DNA from: Frateuria_A sp051900415
GTDB taxonomy: Bacteria; Pseudomonadota; Gammaproteobacteria; Xanthomonadales; Rhodanobacteraceae
Direction of reading: 5' to 3'
Assembly: GCF_051900415.1 (NCBI RefSeq)
Contig: NZ_JBHZGL010000007.1
Coordinates: 129,169-193,168 of the forward strand
Length of the DNA: 64,000 bases
A program made the translations under genes and the position numbers. Positions 18,509 through 26,871 of the stretch are shown one piece after another (position 1 is the first letter of the stretch; every line of letters starts with the position of its first letter). The notes under the pieces were generated by a model, which did no database searches, had not been told where the DNA came from, and saw only the letters and a list, made by a program, of their open reading frames with translations.

Positions 18509-18533
18509 CTCTCCCCTGCATCGCAGGGGAGAG
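18509..18533 (+). terminator. GC-rich hairpin after the DUF885 gene
   Basis: An 11-bp perfect stem (CTCTCCCCTGC/GCAGGGGAGAG) with a three-base loop lies 16 bases after the stop. No T run follows, so it may be a weak or Rho-assisted terminator or simply a transcript-end stabiliser. Confidence 0.5.
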
Positions 18534-18659
18534 CTGGGGCCACCCGAACGCGGGCGCAAGAACCCCGCCGCTTCTTGCGTGAACCGGCAAGTGGTAGCGA
18601 CTTTCGCGCCGCGGCCGAAGATCTGCACCACACGTCCACGTTCCAGGCGAACCCGCCCC

Positions 18660-19037
18660 CTCACCCCAACCCTCTCCCCGGAGGGGAGAGGGAACCAAAT
18701 GCGGCGCTCGCACACACGCCCACAAGTCCTCTTGCCTCAGCTCCCGAGCGCCCGCGGTAAAGCGGCGGCAGCTCCTCTAAGAGCAGGCGACTGACCAAGC
18801 AAGGCGAAGTGGCACCTAGCTTTTATCCCTCACCGGGCTTAGCAGGCCATGTCTTTGGTTAGTTTCTTTGGGCCAGCAAAGAAAGTGACCCGAGCGCCGG
18901 CAGGCGATCGGAAGCCCGCGGCAGGCGAGCCCAGTCGCGGAGAGATCACGCAAAAACGAGGAGCAAGGCAGCGCTCCTGGGGACATCCCGGCGAGCCCCG
19001 GCCCTCACCCCAACCCTCTCCCCAGAGAGGAGAGGGA
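18660..19037 (-). repeat. Composite intergenic repeat: R element - L spacer - R element
   Basis: Two copies of a short palindromic R element (18660-18692 and 19003-19037; core CTCTCCCC...GGGGAGAG) bracket a roughly 310-bp L unit. L contains an internal hairpin (CTTTGGGCCAGCAAAG region near 18866-18890). The same R-L organisation occurs three times at 24.3-25.2 kb in the opposite orientation. It carries no credible gene; open frames here are spurious. The type is REP-like, noncoding, and of a kind common in Xanthomonad intergenic DNA. Confidence 0.9.
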
Positions 19038-19054
19038 GCGAAAAGCGGGAGCTC

Positions 19055-19720
19055 TCAGTCGGGAATGACGTAAAGCAGCACAGCCAGGTAATGCAGCACG
19101 CTGGCAGCCAGCACGAACCCGTGCCATACCGCATGATGGAACGGCAGCCGCTTGCACAGATAGAAAGGCACCCCCAGCGTGTAGGTCGCCCCACCCGCGA
19201 TCAACAACACCAACCCACCCGGCGCCAGATGCGTGCGCAACGGCTCGAACGCCACCAGCGCCACCCAGCCCATCGCCACATAAATCGACACCGCCAGCCA
19301 GCGCGTCTGGATGCGCCGCAACAGCCCAAGCTCCAGCGCACTACCGACCAGCGCCAGCGCCCAGATCGTGCCGAACAACCCCCAGCCCCACGCTCCCGGC
19401 AGCACGATCAGCGTGAACGGCGTATAGGTCCCGGCAATCAGCAGGAAGATCGCAATGTGGTCGAGCGTACGCAGCACCCGCCGCGGCAGCTCGCCGGGAA
19501 TGGCGTGATACAGGGTCGAGGCGGTGTAGAGCAGGATCAGCGTGGTACCGAACACCGCACAAGCCACCACCGCCCGCGCATCGCCGCGCAACGCGGCGAA
19601 CGCCACCAGGGTCGCCAGGCCGCCGATACTGAGCAGAATGCCAATGCCGTGGATCAGCGTGCTGGCCAGTTCGTCACCGAAACGGTAGCGCGGCGGGCTG
19701 ACGACGGAAGGCGCGGGCAT
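19055..19720 (-). CDS. Hemolysin III / PAQR family membrane protein
   Basis: A 221-residue protein with seven predicted helices and the conserved metal-type residues of the family: STLYHAIP, LDHIAIFLLIAGTYTPF and FHHAVWHGFVL supply Ser/His/Asp. Bacterial members (YqfA/HlyIII) are inner-membrane proteins of unclear role, possibly in lipid homeostasis; the hemolysin label is historical. The ATG at 19720 is chosen because CAGGAG lies six bases upstream. Its 3' end almost touches the R repeat. Confidence 0.9.
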   Translation of the reverse strand: MPAPSVVSPPRYRFGDELASTLIHGIGILLSIGGLATLVAFAALRGDARAVVACAVFGTTLILLYTASTLYHAIPGELPRRVLRTLDHIAIFLLIAGTYTPFTLIVLPGAWGWGLFGTIWALALVGSALELGLLRRIQTRWLAVSIYVAMGWVALVAFEPLRTHLAPGGLVLLIAGGATYTLGVPFYLCKRLPFHHAVWHGFVLAASVLHYLAVLLYVIPD

Positions 19721-19809
19721 GGCAGGCTCCTGACGGAAAGGCCGGGCGGCCACCTTACCATACCCGCGCGTACTGTTTTGCGACGGACGTCTGGACGTCC
19801 AAGCCGGCT

Positions 19810-20250
19810 TTACTGTTCGATGATGAACGCGCCGAAGGAGACGCCCAGGTTCCAGCCCTCGCCCTTGCCGCTGAGCGCCAGGCCCACGTTGCCCTTGGTC
19901 AGCGCCTGCGCACCGGCCGATTCACCGGCGCCGGCGTGCGCTTCGGCGTTGGCGTAATGGCCGAGCACCTCGTGGATGTCGTACACGCCAGTGAACTTGC
20001 CGATGCCGTCCTCGATATGCGTCTTGCCGAAGGTCAGCCCGCCGCCCTTGGTGCGCAGCTTCACCTGCATGGTCTGGCCGTTGCTGCAACGGACCATGCC
20101 GGTGCCCTTGGCGGTCTTGTAGAACACCGACCAGCCCGACAGCGAGAAAGTCATCTTGCAGGAGATCTCGCCCGCATGCGCCGGGCCCGGCATCAGCACC
20201 AGTCCACCCACCAGCAGCGCCAGCGCGCCCAGTTGCTTCCACATCGTCAT
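19810..20250 (-). CDS. Secreted glycine-rich protein of unknown function
   Basis: A 146-residue protein: a signal peptide (MTMWKQLGALALLVGGLVLMPGPAHA), then a beta-rich mature part with two Cys (ISCKMTF, VRCSNGQ) that may pair. The C-terminal half alternates small residues (GNVGLALSGKGEGWNLGVSFGAF). GGAGG lies five bases upstream of the ATG. I recall similar secreted proteins in Xanthomonads but no named domain. It is divergent from the TonB-like gene. Confidence 0.75.
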   Translation of the reverse strand: MTMWKQLGALALLVGGLVLMPGPAHAGEISCKMTFSLSGWSVFYKTAKGTGMVRCSNGQTMQVKLRTKGGGLTFGKTHIEDGIGKFTGVYDIHEVLGHYANAEAHAGAGESAGAQALTKGNVGLALSGKGEGWNLGVSFGAFIIEQ

Positions 20251-20422
20251 GATTGCCTCCCTTTCGGCCCCCGCGGCCGCGCCGCTCGATTGTGCGGCAA
20301 AGCGCGCGGCAGCGGGAATGCTTGCGCAGGAGCGAAGAGCAGGCCTAGGCTGGTATCGCGTCGGCACGATTCCCTCTGCCTCCGGGCAGCGTGCCTGCGC
20401 CACAAGCACAGGAGGATCGCCC

Positions 20423-21082
20423 ATGTCGTCCGCAGCCCTGGCTTCATCCCGCACGCACGCCCAGCCCGATCTGGTCCGCATCACCGCGCTGAGCGCGGCG
20501 ATGGCCGTCAACCTCACCGTATTCATCGCCGCCACCCGGCCGTTGCCGCCACCGGCCCTGCCGCGCCTGGAGGCGCCATCGCTGAGCGCACGCTTCATCC
20601 CGCCCAAACCCAAGCCCGTCGAGACACCGCCGCTGCCGGCCATCCTGCCGATCACGCGGCACACACCCGTGCGCGTGGCGCCGCCCATCGCCACCACGCT
20701 GCACATCAGCGACGAAGGCACCGTCGCGGCGCCCACGATCCACGTGCCCACGATCGCGCCACCGGCGGTGGGATCGACGCCATTCACCGTGCCGGGCGAG
20801 CCAATCGAAGCCAGCCTGGCCTACCGCAGCGCGCCGCTGGTCTTTCCTGCCCAGGCGATCCGCCAGCACATGCACGGCACCGTGCTGCTGCGCGTGCTGG
20901 TGGATGAAGCGGGCAAGCCGGTGGACGTGATCGTCGAGCGGAGCAGCGGCTACGCGCTGCTCGACCGCAGTGCGCGCGCGCAGGTGCTGGCGGGCTGGCG
21001 CTTTCAGCCGGCCAGCGTGGATGGCCACGCGGTGCGTGCGTGGGCGCGCGTGCCGGTGAGTTTCGAGCTGCGCAAGCTGTAA
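20423..21082 (+). CDS. TonB-like energy transducer protein
   Basis: A 219-residue protein with one N-terminal membrane helix (about residues 18-38), a Pro-rich periplasmic stretch (PPKPKPVETPPLPAI), and a C-terminal TonB domain (VFPAQAIRQHMHGTVLLRVLVDEAGKPVDVIVERSSGY, ending GWRFQPA...VPVSFELRKL). AGGAGG sits seven bases before the ATG. TonB proteins pass proton-motive energy to outer-membrane receptors; no ExbB/ExbD or receptor gene is nearby, so the partner is unknown. Confidence 0.88.
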   Translation: MSSAALASSRTHAQPDLVRITALSAAMAVNLTVFIAATRPLPPPALPRLEAPSLSARFIPPKPKPVETPPLPAILPITRHTPVRVAPPIATTLHISDEGTVAAPTIHVPTIAPPAVGSTPFTVPGEPIEASLAYRSAPLVFPAQAIRQHMHGTVLLRVLVDEAGKPVDVIVERSSGYALLDRSARAQVLAGWRFQPASVDGHAVRAWARVPVSFELRKL

Positions 21083-21170
21083 AAAGCCGCCCAGCGTCGC
21101 GCACTGAAGGGTTACGACTGCTTAACGGCGCCCATGCTCCACTGGGCGCCGTTCTTCGTACGGTCCTGCC

Positions 21171-21740
21171 ATGGCAAACCACAGGCAAAGCTTGAAGGCG
21201 CTGCGCCGTATCGCGCTGGCGCACTGCCGAGGGGAGCACCCCGACCTGGCCGCCCTCGCCCGCGAACTGGGCAGCGTGGTCCGCCTCCATACGGACGGTT
21301 TCACCGCATTGGCCACGCGCGTACGCACCGCCGGCGGCCCGCGCATCCGCCCGCTGCGGACCGGTAGCGCGCAACTACAGTTGCTGCTGATCGCCTGGCC
21401 GGCCAACCACGTCTCCGCGCTGCACGACCACGGCGCGCGCTGGGGCCTGGAGATCCCGCTGCACGGGGCGATGGAAATCGAGGCCTGGCGCCGCCAGAGC
21501 GACGGCGGCGAACCGCTGGCGCACGGGCGCCACTGGCTTGGCCCGGGCGACGCGTTGTGGTTCGACGCCGACCAGTCGCGCCTGCACCGCTGCCGCAATC
21601 TTTCCGGGCGCGAAGTCGCGCTCAGCCTGCACCTTTTCGGGGGCGCCCCGGGCGCAGGCCTGGCCTATGCCCCGCCCTCCTCCACCCGGCAGCGGATGCC
21701 CCCCTCGCGACCGGCCATCGCCGGACCGCTGCCGGGCTGA
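21171..21740 (+). CDS. Cysteine dioxygenase-like cupin protein
   Basis: A 189-residue single-domain cupin. HDHGARWGLEIPLHG carries the two His of the first cupin motif and RLHRCRN the third, matching the 3-His iron site of cysteine dioxygenases. The central part (MEIEAWRR, GPGDALWFD) forms the barrel. The true thiol substrate cannot be told. It is followed 23 bases later by an FAD/NAD(P)-binding protein, and the pair is likely one operon. Confidence 0.82.
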   Translation: MANHRQSLKALRRIALAHCRGEHPDLAALARELGSVVRLHTDGFTALATRVRTAGGPRIRPLRTGSAQLQLLLIAWPANHVSALHDHGARWGLEIPLHGAMEIEAWRRQSDGGEPLAHGRHWLGPGDALWFDADQSRLHRCRNLSGREVALSLHLFGGAPGAGLAYAPPSSTRQRMPPSRPAIAGPLPG

Positions 21741-21763
21741 GCGCCGACCACCGGAGAGTCGCC

Positions 21764-23167
21764 ATGTTCCGACGGGTCGCCATCGTTGGCGGCGGAGCCG
21801 CCGCCGTCGCCCTCCTCACCGAACTGGTCGATCGCGCCAGTGCACCGCTGCACCTGGACTGGTACACCGGCGGCGCCGCGCACCCCGGGCGGGGCATCGC
21901 CTACGGGACGACCTCGCCGCACCACCTGCTCAACGTGCGCGCTGCCACCATGGGCATGTTCTCGCGCCGGCCGCGCGGCTTTCTGGACTACGCCCAGCGC
22001 GTCGACCCGCAGGTCGCCGGCACCGATTTCCTGCCGCGGCGGCTGTACGGCGACTACCTGGAAGACGAAGCGGCAAACGCCCTGGCGCGGTCGCGCAGCC
22101 GTGGCGTGGACGTGCGCGTGGTGCCGTTCGCGGCCGATGCGCTGGTCCCCGAGATCGACGGCGTCACGGTGATCCAGGGCGAGCGCGCCAGTCGTGTCGA
22201 TGCCGCGGTGCTGGCCGTCGGCGCATTGCCGGTGCGGCCACTCGCCGGCGTCGAGGCCTCGCTGCTGGCAGAACAACGCTACATCATCGACCCGTGGGCC
22301 TTCTTGGCGTCGGCCGAGGCGCACGCGCCACCGCGCGAAGTCGCGCTGGTCGGGCTGGGCCTGAGCGCGGTCGACGTCTTGCTGGAACTGGCCGATCGCT
22401 GGCCGGACACGCACTTCACTGCGGTTTCGCGCCACGGCCGCCTGCCGGCGGCTCACCTGCCGGTGTCGGCCGTGCCGGACGACGACGGCGGCGCGCTGGT
22501 CGATGCCATGCACGACGCGCCCGAAATCCGCCGCTGGCTGCACCTGTTGCGCGAGGCGATCGCCGCCGGCGACGACTGGCGCGTGGTGATCGACAGCCTG
22601 CGCCCGTCCACCCATCAACTGTGGGAGGCGCTGCCGCTGGCCGAACGCGCACGCTTCCTGCGCCACGCCCGCTGGGCGTGGGAACGCGCCCGCCACCGCA
22701 TGCCGCCACAAGTCGAGCGGCAGGTGCTGGCGCTCGAACGCGAAGGACGGCTCAAACGGGTCAGCGGCCGCGTCACCGCCGCCCGGCCAAGGGACGGGCG
22801 CGTCGAACTGGAGGCGTGGCACGCCGGGGCCAGCTCGACGCTGCTCGCGGACCTGGCAATCCAGACCATCGGCCTGGACACCGACGTGCGCAACACGCTG
22901 CACCCGCTGATGCGCCAGATGGTCACCAACGGCCACGTCACGCCCGATCCGCTGGGCCTGGGCTGCCAGGCGACGCTGGATGGTCACCTGTGCCGCGACG
23001 GCACGCCGTGGCCAAGGCTGTTCGGCATCGGCAGCCTCATGCGCGGCGCGCGCTGGGAATCGATCGCGATGCCCGAGATCCAGCTGCAGGCGCGCATGCT
23101 GGCGTCGCAGATGCTCGAACCGGTCGCCGCGCCTGCACGGCGGCGACTCGCGTCGCAGGCCGGTTGA
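21764..23167 (+). CDS. FAD/NAD(P)-binding protein (YdhS-like)
   Basis: A 467-residue flavoprotein-like protein. It opens with a Rossmann motif (VAIVGGGAAAVALLTEL) and has GRGIAYGTTSPHHLLNVRA, typical of the FAD-NAD(P)-binding family that includes YdhS. A second dinucleotide motif, VALVGLGLSAVDVLLEL, sits near residue 190. GGAG lies before the ATG. It is probably an oxidoreductase working with the upstream dioxygenase-like cupin, for example in sulfur or amino acid oxidation; that link is by position only. Confidence 0.85.
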   Translation: MFRRVAIVGGGAAAVALLTELVDRASAPLHLDWYTGGAAHPGRGIAYGTTSPHHLLNVRAATMGMFSRRPRGFLDYAQRVDPQVAGTDFLPRRLYGDYLEDEAANALARSRSRGVDVRVVPFAADALVPEIDGVTVIQGERASRVDAAVLAVGALPVRPLAGVEASLLAEQRYIIDPWAFLASAEAHAPPREVALVGLGLSAVDVLLELADRWPDTHFTAVSRHGRLPAAHLPVSAVPDDDGGALVDAMHDAPEIRRWLHLLREAIAAGDDWRVVIDSLRPSTHQLWEALPLAERARFLRHARWAWERARHRMPPQVERQVLALEREGRLKRVSGRVTAARPRDGRVELEAWHAGASSTLLADLAIQTIGLDTDVRNTLHPLMRQMVTNGHVTPDPLGLGCQATLDGHLCRDGTPWPRLFGIGSLMRGARWESIAMPEIQLQARMLASQMLEPVAAPARRRLASQAG

Positions 23168-23233
23168 AGGCGCCAGGCGGGCTTGAGCCCACCATGCGAC
23201 TCGTCGCGAAAGGCAGTGGGCTGAAGTCCTACG

Positions 23234-23602
23234 TCACTTGCGTCGCGCGGCCCACTCGCTGGCCATCCAGGCGAGCCCGATGCCGACCGCCACGCCGGCC
23301 AGCTCGCACAGCACGCGCGTGCCCAGGCCATCCGGATCGTGCAACTCCGCCAGCTTCGCGCGCAGCAACTGCACCGATTGCAGGCGCGCGTAATTAAAGT
23401 AGAAGAGATCCGCCAGATCCCCACTGCCGGCGAGTGCGACGCCCAGCACGTAGGCCCAGGCCATCTGCGCGCCATGGCTCCAGGCCTCGCGCGTACGCCA
23501 GCGGAACAGCAGAAAGAGCAACGCACCGACCACCGCTGCGATGAGGCCCGCCTGCAGCCCGCCGATCCAGCCGTAGCCCATCCAGGATTGGTCGTAATGC
23601 AT
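23234..23602 (-). CDS. Small membrane protein, unknown
   Basis: A 122-residue protein with three hydrophobic helices (about 12-34, 46-64 and 98-116) and an Arg/Lys end (EWAARRK). The Met at 23602 is chosen as the one just before MHYDQSWMGYGW; a Met at 23629 is possible, and neither has a strong SD. It is convergent with the FAD protein gene and divergent from pncA. I do not recognise the family. Confidence 0.65.
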   Translation of the reverse strand: MHYDQSWMGYGWIGGLQAGLIAAVVGALLFLLFRWRTREAWSHGAQMAWAYVLGVALAGSGDLADLFYFNYARLQSVQLLRAKLAELHDPDGLGTRVLCELAGVAVGIGLAWMASEWAARRK

Positions 23603-23726
23603 TGCTGTCCGCCATGGTTGGACACGCATTATGCCGGGTGCGCGACTGCCGCTGCGCGTGGCCACGCATTCCCCTTCCCCCATGTCCGGGCGGCGGAGGC
23701 TTCCGGCGACCCACTACACTTTCCCG

Positions 23727-24368
23727 ATGAGCCACCCGACCCATCCGTCCGATACCGCGTTGATCCTCGTCGACGTGCAACCGGACTTCATGCCCGGCGG
23801 GCCGCTGGCCTGCCACGAGGGCGACGCCATCGTGCCCGGCATCGACGCCCTGCTGCGCGCGCGCCGCTACCACCACGTGGTCGCCACGCAGGACTGGCAC
23901 CCGCGCGAGCACGTCTCCTTCGCCGCCAACCATGCGGATCAGGTGCCGTTCGCGCAGATCGCCCTGCATGGCCACCCGCAGACCCTGTGGCCGGTGCACT
24001 GCGTCGCCGGCACCCCGGGCGCGGCGTTGCACCCGGCGATCGATTGGACACCGCTGGACCTGATCGTGCGCAAGGGCACCGACCCGGCGGTTGACTCCTA
24101 CAGCGCCTTTCGCGAAAACCACGGCCCTGGCGGCACGCGTCCGCCGACCGGCCTGGCCGGCTGGCTGCGCGAGCGCGGCGTGGCCGAGGTGCACGTGTGC
24201 GGGTTGGCGCGCGACGTATGCGTGCTGTGGACGGTGCAGGATGCGCAGGCGCTGGGCTTCCGCGCGCACATGCTGTGGGAGCTGACGCGCCCGGTGACTC
24301 CCGCGAGCGATGACGCCACCCGCGCGACGCTTGGCTCCCTCTCCCCTCCGAGGAGAGGGTTGGGGTGA
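23727..24368 (+). CDS. pncA: Nicotinamidase, C-terminus extended into a repeat
   Basis: It hydrolyses nicotinamide to nicotinate in NAD salvage. The 213-residue cysteine hydrolase shows LILVDVQPDFMPGG (catalytic Asp and metal Asp region), TQDWHPREHVSF (metal His), Lys in VRKGTDP, and the nucleophile Cys in VCGLARDVCVLWT. The last 12 or so residues (LGSLSPPRRGLG) are translated from a copy of the R repeat, and the TGA stop lies within it. The ancestral stop was probably lost when the repeat inserted or expanded. Activity is probably intact, since the core is complete. Confidence 0.92.
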   Translation: MSHPTHPSDTALILVDVQPDFMPGGPLACHEGDAIVPGIDALLRARRYHHVVATQDWHPREHVSFAANHADQVPFAQIALHGHPQTLWPVHCVAGTPGAALHPAIDWTPLDLIVRKGTDPAVDSYSAFRENHGPGGTRPPTGLAGWLRERGVAEVHVCGLARDVCVLWTVQDAQALGFRAHMLWELTRPVTPASDDATRATLGSLSPPRRGLG

Positions 24369-25250
24369 GGGGCCGGGGCTCGCGGGGGTGCCTGCGAGAG
24401 CGGTGTCTTGCCTGTCGTTCTTGCGCGGCCTCCCCGCGACTGGGCTCGCCTGCCGCGGGCTTCCGATCGCCTGTCGGCGCTCGGGTTACTTTCTTTGCTG
24501 GCCCGAAGAAAGTAACCAAAGAAATGGCCGGCTAAGCCCGGTGAGGGATAAGGGCTAGGTGCCGCCTCGCTTTGCTTGGTCAGTCGCCTGCTCTTAGAGG
24601 AGCTGCCGCCGCTTTGCCGCGGGCGCTCGGGAGCTGAGGCAAGAGGGCTTGCGCGTTTGGGTGCAGGAGCGCCGCACGTGGCTCCCTCTCCCCTCCGGGG
24701 AGAGGGTTGGGGTGAGGGGCCGGTGCTCGCGGGAATGCCCGCAGGAGCGATGTGTTGCTTATCGTTCTTGCGCGGCCTCACCGCGACTTGGCTCGCCTGC
24801 CGCGGGCTTCCGATCGCCTGCCGGCGCTCGGGTCACTTTCTTTGCTGGCCCAAAGAAAGTAACCAAAGAAATGGCCTGCTAAGCCCGGTGAGGGATAAGA
24901 GCTAGGTGCCGCCTCGCCTTGCTTGGTCAGTCGCTTGCTCTTAGAGGAGCTGCCGCCGCTTTACCGCGGGCGCTCGGGAGCTGAGGCAAGAGGATTTGCG
25001 CGTTTGGGTGCGGGAGCGCCGCACTTTGCTCCCTCTCCCCTCCGGGGAGAGGGTTGGGGTGAGGGGCCGGGGCTCGCGGGAATGCCCGCAGGAGCGCCGC
25101 CTTCGCGTGGTGGGTCGCCTGCTCTTAGAGGAGCTGCCGCCGCTTTACCGCGGGCGCTCGGGAGCTGAGGCAAGAGGGCTTGCGCGTTTGGGTGCAGGAG
25201 CGCCGCACGTGGCTCCCTCTCCCCTCCGGGGAGAGGGTTGGGGTGAGGGG
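24335..25250 (+). repeat. Tandem array of R-L repeat units
   Basis: Four R elements (24335-24373, 24681-24719, 25028-25066, 25212-25250; consensus core CCCTCTCCCC TCCGG GGAGAGGG then TTGGGGTGAGGGG) alternate with L spacers of about 307 bp (24374-24680 and 24720-25027) and a shortened L of 145 bp (25067-25211). The period is 346-347 bp. Each full L holds a hairpin, GGTTACTTTCTT...AAGAAAGTAACC or a close variant. Copies are nearly identical, so expansion is recent. All open frames inside are repeat artefacts. Confidence 0.93.
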
Positions 25251-25328
25251 GCGCGCTTGCGGGAAAACCGCCGCTTTCACAATGCGGCGGGATGTTTCGC
25301 ACGGCCGACTTGTCGGGCGACTCCCGAT

Positions 25329-25360
25329 CCCTCACCCTGCCCTCTCCCGGAGAGGAGAGG
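25329..25360 (-). repeat. Solitary R-type palindromic repeat
   Basis: CCTCACCCTGCCCTCTCCCGGAGAGGAGAGG-like sequence is a diverged R element in the opposite orientation to the adjacent array, with CTCTCCCGGAGAG as its core. The 80 bases between it and the array match neither R nor L. Confidence 0.75.
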
Positions 25361-25389
25361 TTCACGCGCGGCGCTTCGCTTGCCGTCCC

Positions 25390-25578
25390 TCAAGCCTCGT
25401 TCTCGCCCGACACAGTCGCCCGCGGCTCGCCCTCCCGGTCCACGCTGACGTGCACGCCGATCGGACGGCAGCACACCGGGCAGTCCTCGATATAGGCCTG
25501 TTCGCCGGCCGAGCCATCGAGCAGCAGCTCGATCCGCTCGCCGCAGTAGGGGCAGGACACGTCAGCGGGGGTCAGCAT
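25390..25578 (-). CDS. CPXCG-motif small zinc-ribbon protein
   Basis: A 62-residue acidic protein with two Cys pairs, CPYCG at residues 9-13 and CPVCC at about 33-37, forming a presumed zinc ribbon. The rest (IGVHVSVDREGEP) is beta-like. This is the CPXCG-motif family, common and uncharacterised in Proteobacteria. It ends just before the solitary repeat and shares its strand with the PIN gene upstream, 34 bases away. Confidence 0.85.
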   Translation of the reverse strand: MLTPADVSCPYCGERIELLLDGSAGEQAYIEDCPVCCRPIGVHVSVDREGEPRATVSGENEA

Positions 25579-25612
25579 GAGTCACCTCGCCAGAGCCGAT
25601 GGGCCCGCGCTT

Positions 25613-26065
25613 CTACATGCGCACGCGGAGCGCCGGAGAAGCGTGCTGCAGCGACCATTGTTCCGGCGTGAGGATCGCAAAGCCGGCATCGCGCAGCGTT
25701 CGTCGCCCGAGCTTCAGCAAGGCGCTGTCGCGGCTGAGCAACCAACGTGCACCAGCCGCGGCGGCGAGCGTCAGGAATTTCTGGTCGTCGGGGTCGGCGC
25801 AACGTGGCAGGGGGGCATCGCACGGGAGGGTGGGCAGCGCGCGCACCCTTTGGTCGAACGCCAGCACGGCGCGCTCGCGCCCGGCCCCGTCCAGTGCGAG
25901 TTGCGGATAACCCAGCACGGCCAGCCATTCGGCGCGGCAGTCCACGGCGGTCACCGCCTCGACGGCGCCACTGGCGAGGGCGGCGGCTAGCCCCGCGCAG
26001 CGCGGGTCATCGAACACGAACAGGTCCAGGCAGACGTTGGTGTCCAGCACCACGCGCGGCGGCAC
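25613..26065 (-). CDS. PIN-domain protein (putative ribonuclease, VapC-like)
   Basis: A 150-residue PIN-fold protein of the COG1569 type. VVLDTNVCLDLF near the N-terminus supplies the first catalytic Asp, a middle acidic residue lies near AEWLAVL, and DPDDQKFLTLAAAAGARWLLSRD gives the C-terminal acidic cluster. The start is taken as GTG at 26065 because TGAGGTGA lies just upstream; a GTG at 26074 overlapping the HAD stop is possible. Such proteins are often listed as toxins, but no antitoxin gene is adjacent; upstream is a HAD hydrolase. Confidence 0.78.
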   Translation of the reverse strand: MPPRVVLDTNVCLDLFVFDDPRCAGLAAALASGAVEAVTAVDCRAEWLAVLGYPQLALDGAGRERAVLAFDQRVRALPTLPCDAPLPRCADPDDQKFLTLAAAAGARWLLSRDSALLKLGRRTLRDAGFAILTPEQWSLQHASPALRVRM

Positions 26066-26075
26066 GACCGTCACC

Positions 26076-26807
26076 TCAGGGCGCAGCAAGCGATGCTGCC
26101 GCCCGTTCGCCAAGACGCGCCACCGCAGCCGGAATACCGGCCGGCCCGTCCACGCTGATCAGGCGTTCCTCCTGGCCGCTCAGGCCCGTCTCCAGCTCGT
26201 GCGCCCAGGTCACGTGGTAGGGCATGTGCACGCCCCAGCCGCCGAGCCCCAGCACCGGCTCGATGTCCGAACGCAGCGAATTGCCGACCATCGCGAACTG
26301 CGCCGGCGAAAGCTCGAACTCGCCCAGCACGCGGCGGTAGGTGCGCTCGTTCTTTTCCGACACGATCTCGATGCGGCCGAACAGGTCGGACAGGCCCGAC
26401 TCGGCGACCTTTTTCTCCTGATGGAACAGGTCGCCCTTGGTGATCAGCACGATCGCATACCGCGCGGCCACCGCCTCGACTGCCTCGCGGATGCCGGGCA
26501 GCAGCTCGACCGGATGCTCGAGCACCGTCTTGCCCAATTGCACGATGCGATGGATGTCGCGCGCCTCGATGCGCGCGTCGGTCATGGCGATGGCCGTTTC
26601 GACCATCGACAGCGTCATGCCCTTGGCGCCATAGCCAAACAGCTGGAGATTGCGCCTTTCGGTCGCCAGCATGCTCGCCTGCACCTGGCTGTCGGTGACG
26701 TCGATGTAGCGGGCGAGGAGGGTCTGGAATTCGGCGCCGGCGGCCTGGTAGTAGCCCTCGCTGTGCCAGAGCGTGTCGTCGCCGTCGAATCCGATCAGTT
26801 CGAGCAT
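26076..26807 (-). CDS. HAD-family hydrolase
   Basis: A 243-residue haloacid-dehalogenase-fold phosphatase. Motif I is FDGDDTLWHSE, with the nucleophile and general acid Asp at about residues 8 and 10; motif II is the Thr in VLITKGD; Lys is in SEKNERTY; and motif IV is MVGNSLRSDIEPVLGLG. A helical cap lies between about residues 20 and 100. The Met at 26807 is chosen because it starts directly before the first strand. The substrate is unknown. The PIN gene begins at or within its stop. Confidence 0.88.
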   Translation of the reverse strand: MLELIGFDGDDTLWHSEGYYQAAGAEFQTLLARYIDVTDSQVQASMLATERRNLQLFGYGAKGMTLSMVETAIAMTDARIEARDIHRIVQLGKTVLEHPVELLPGIREAVEAVAARYAIVLITKGDLFHQEKKVAESGLSDLFGRIEIVSEKNERTYRRVLGEFELSPAQFAMVGNSLRSDIEPVLGLGGWGVHMPYHVTWAHELETGLSGQEERLISVDGPAGIPAAVARLGERAAASLAAP

Positions 26808-26871
26808 GGGTGCGGGCCGTGGTGGGAGCTGCCCATTCTCCCACGCACGGCGCACACGTGGCCTCAGGACG

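Noticed and set aside
24335..25250. Possible CRISPR array
   Set aside because: The period is 346 bp, the spacers are themselves repeated, and the R palindrome is an ordinary intergenic repeat; no cas genes are present.
24310..25671. Several open frames of 65-165 codons in the repeat array, on both strands
   Set aside because: They are translations of R and L repeats, recur in each copy and at 18.6-19.0 kb, and lack SD sites or known motifs.
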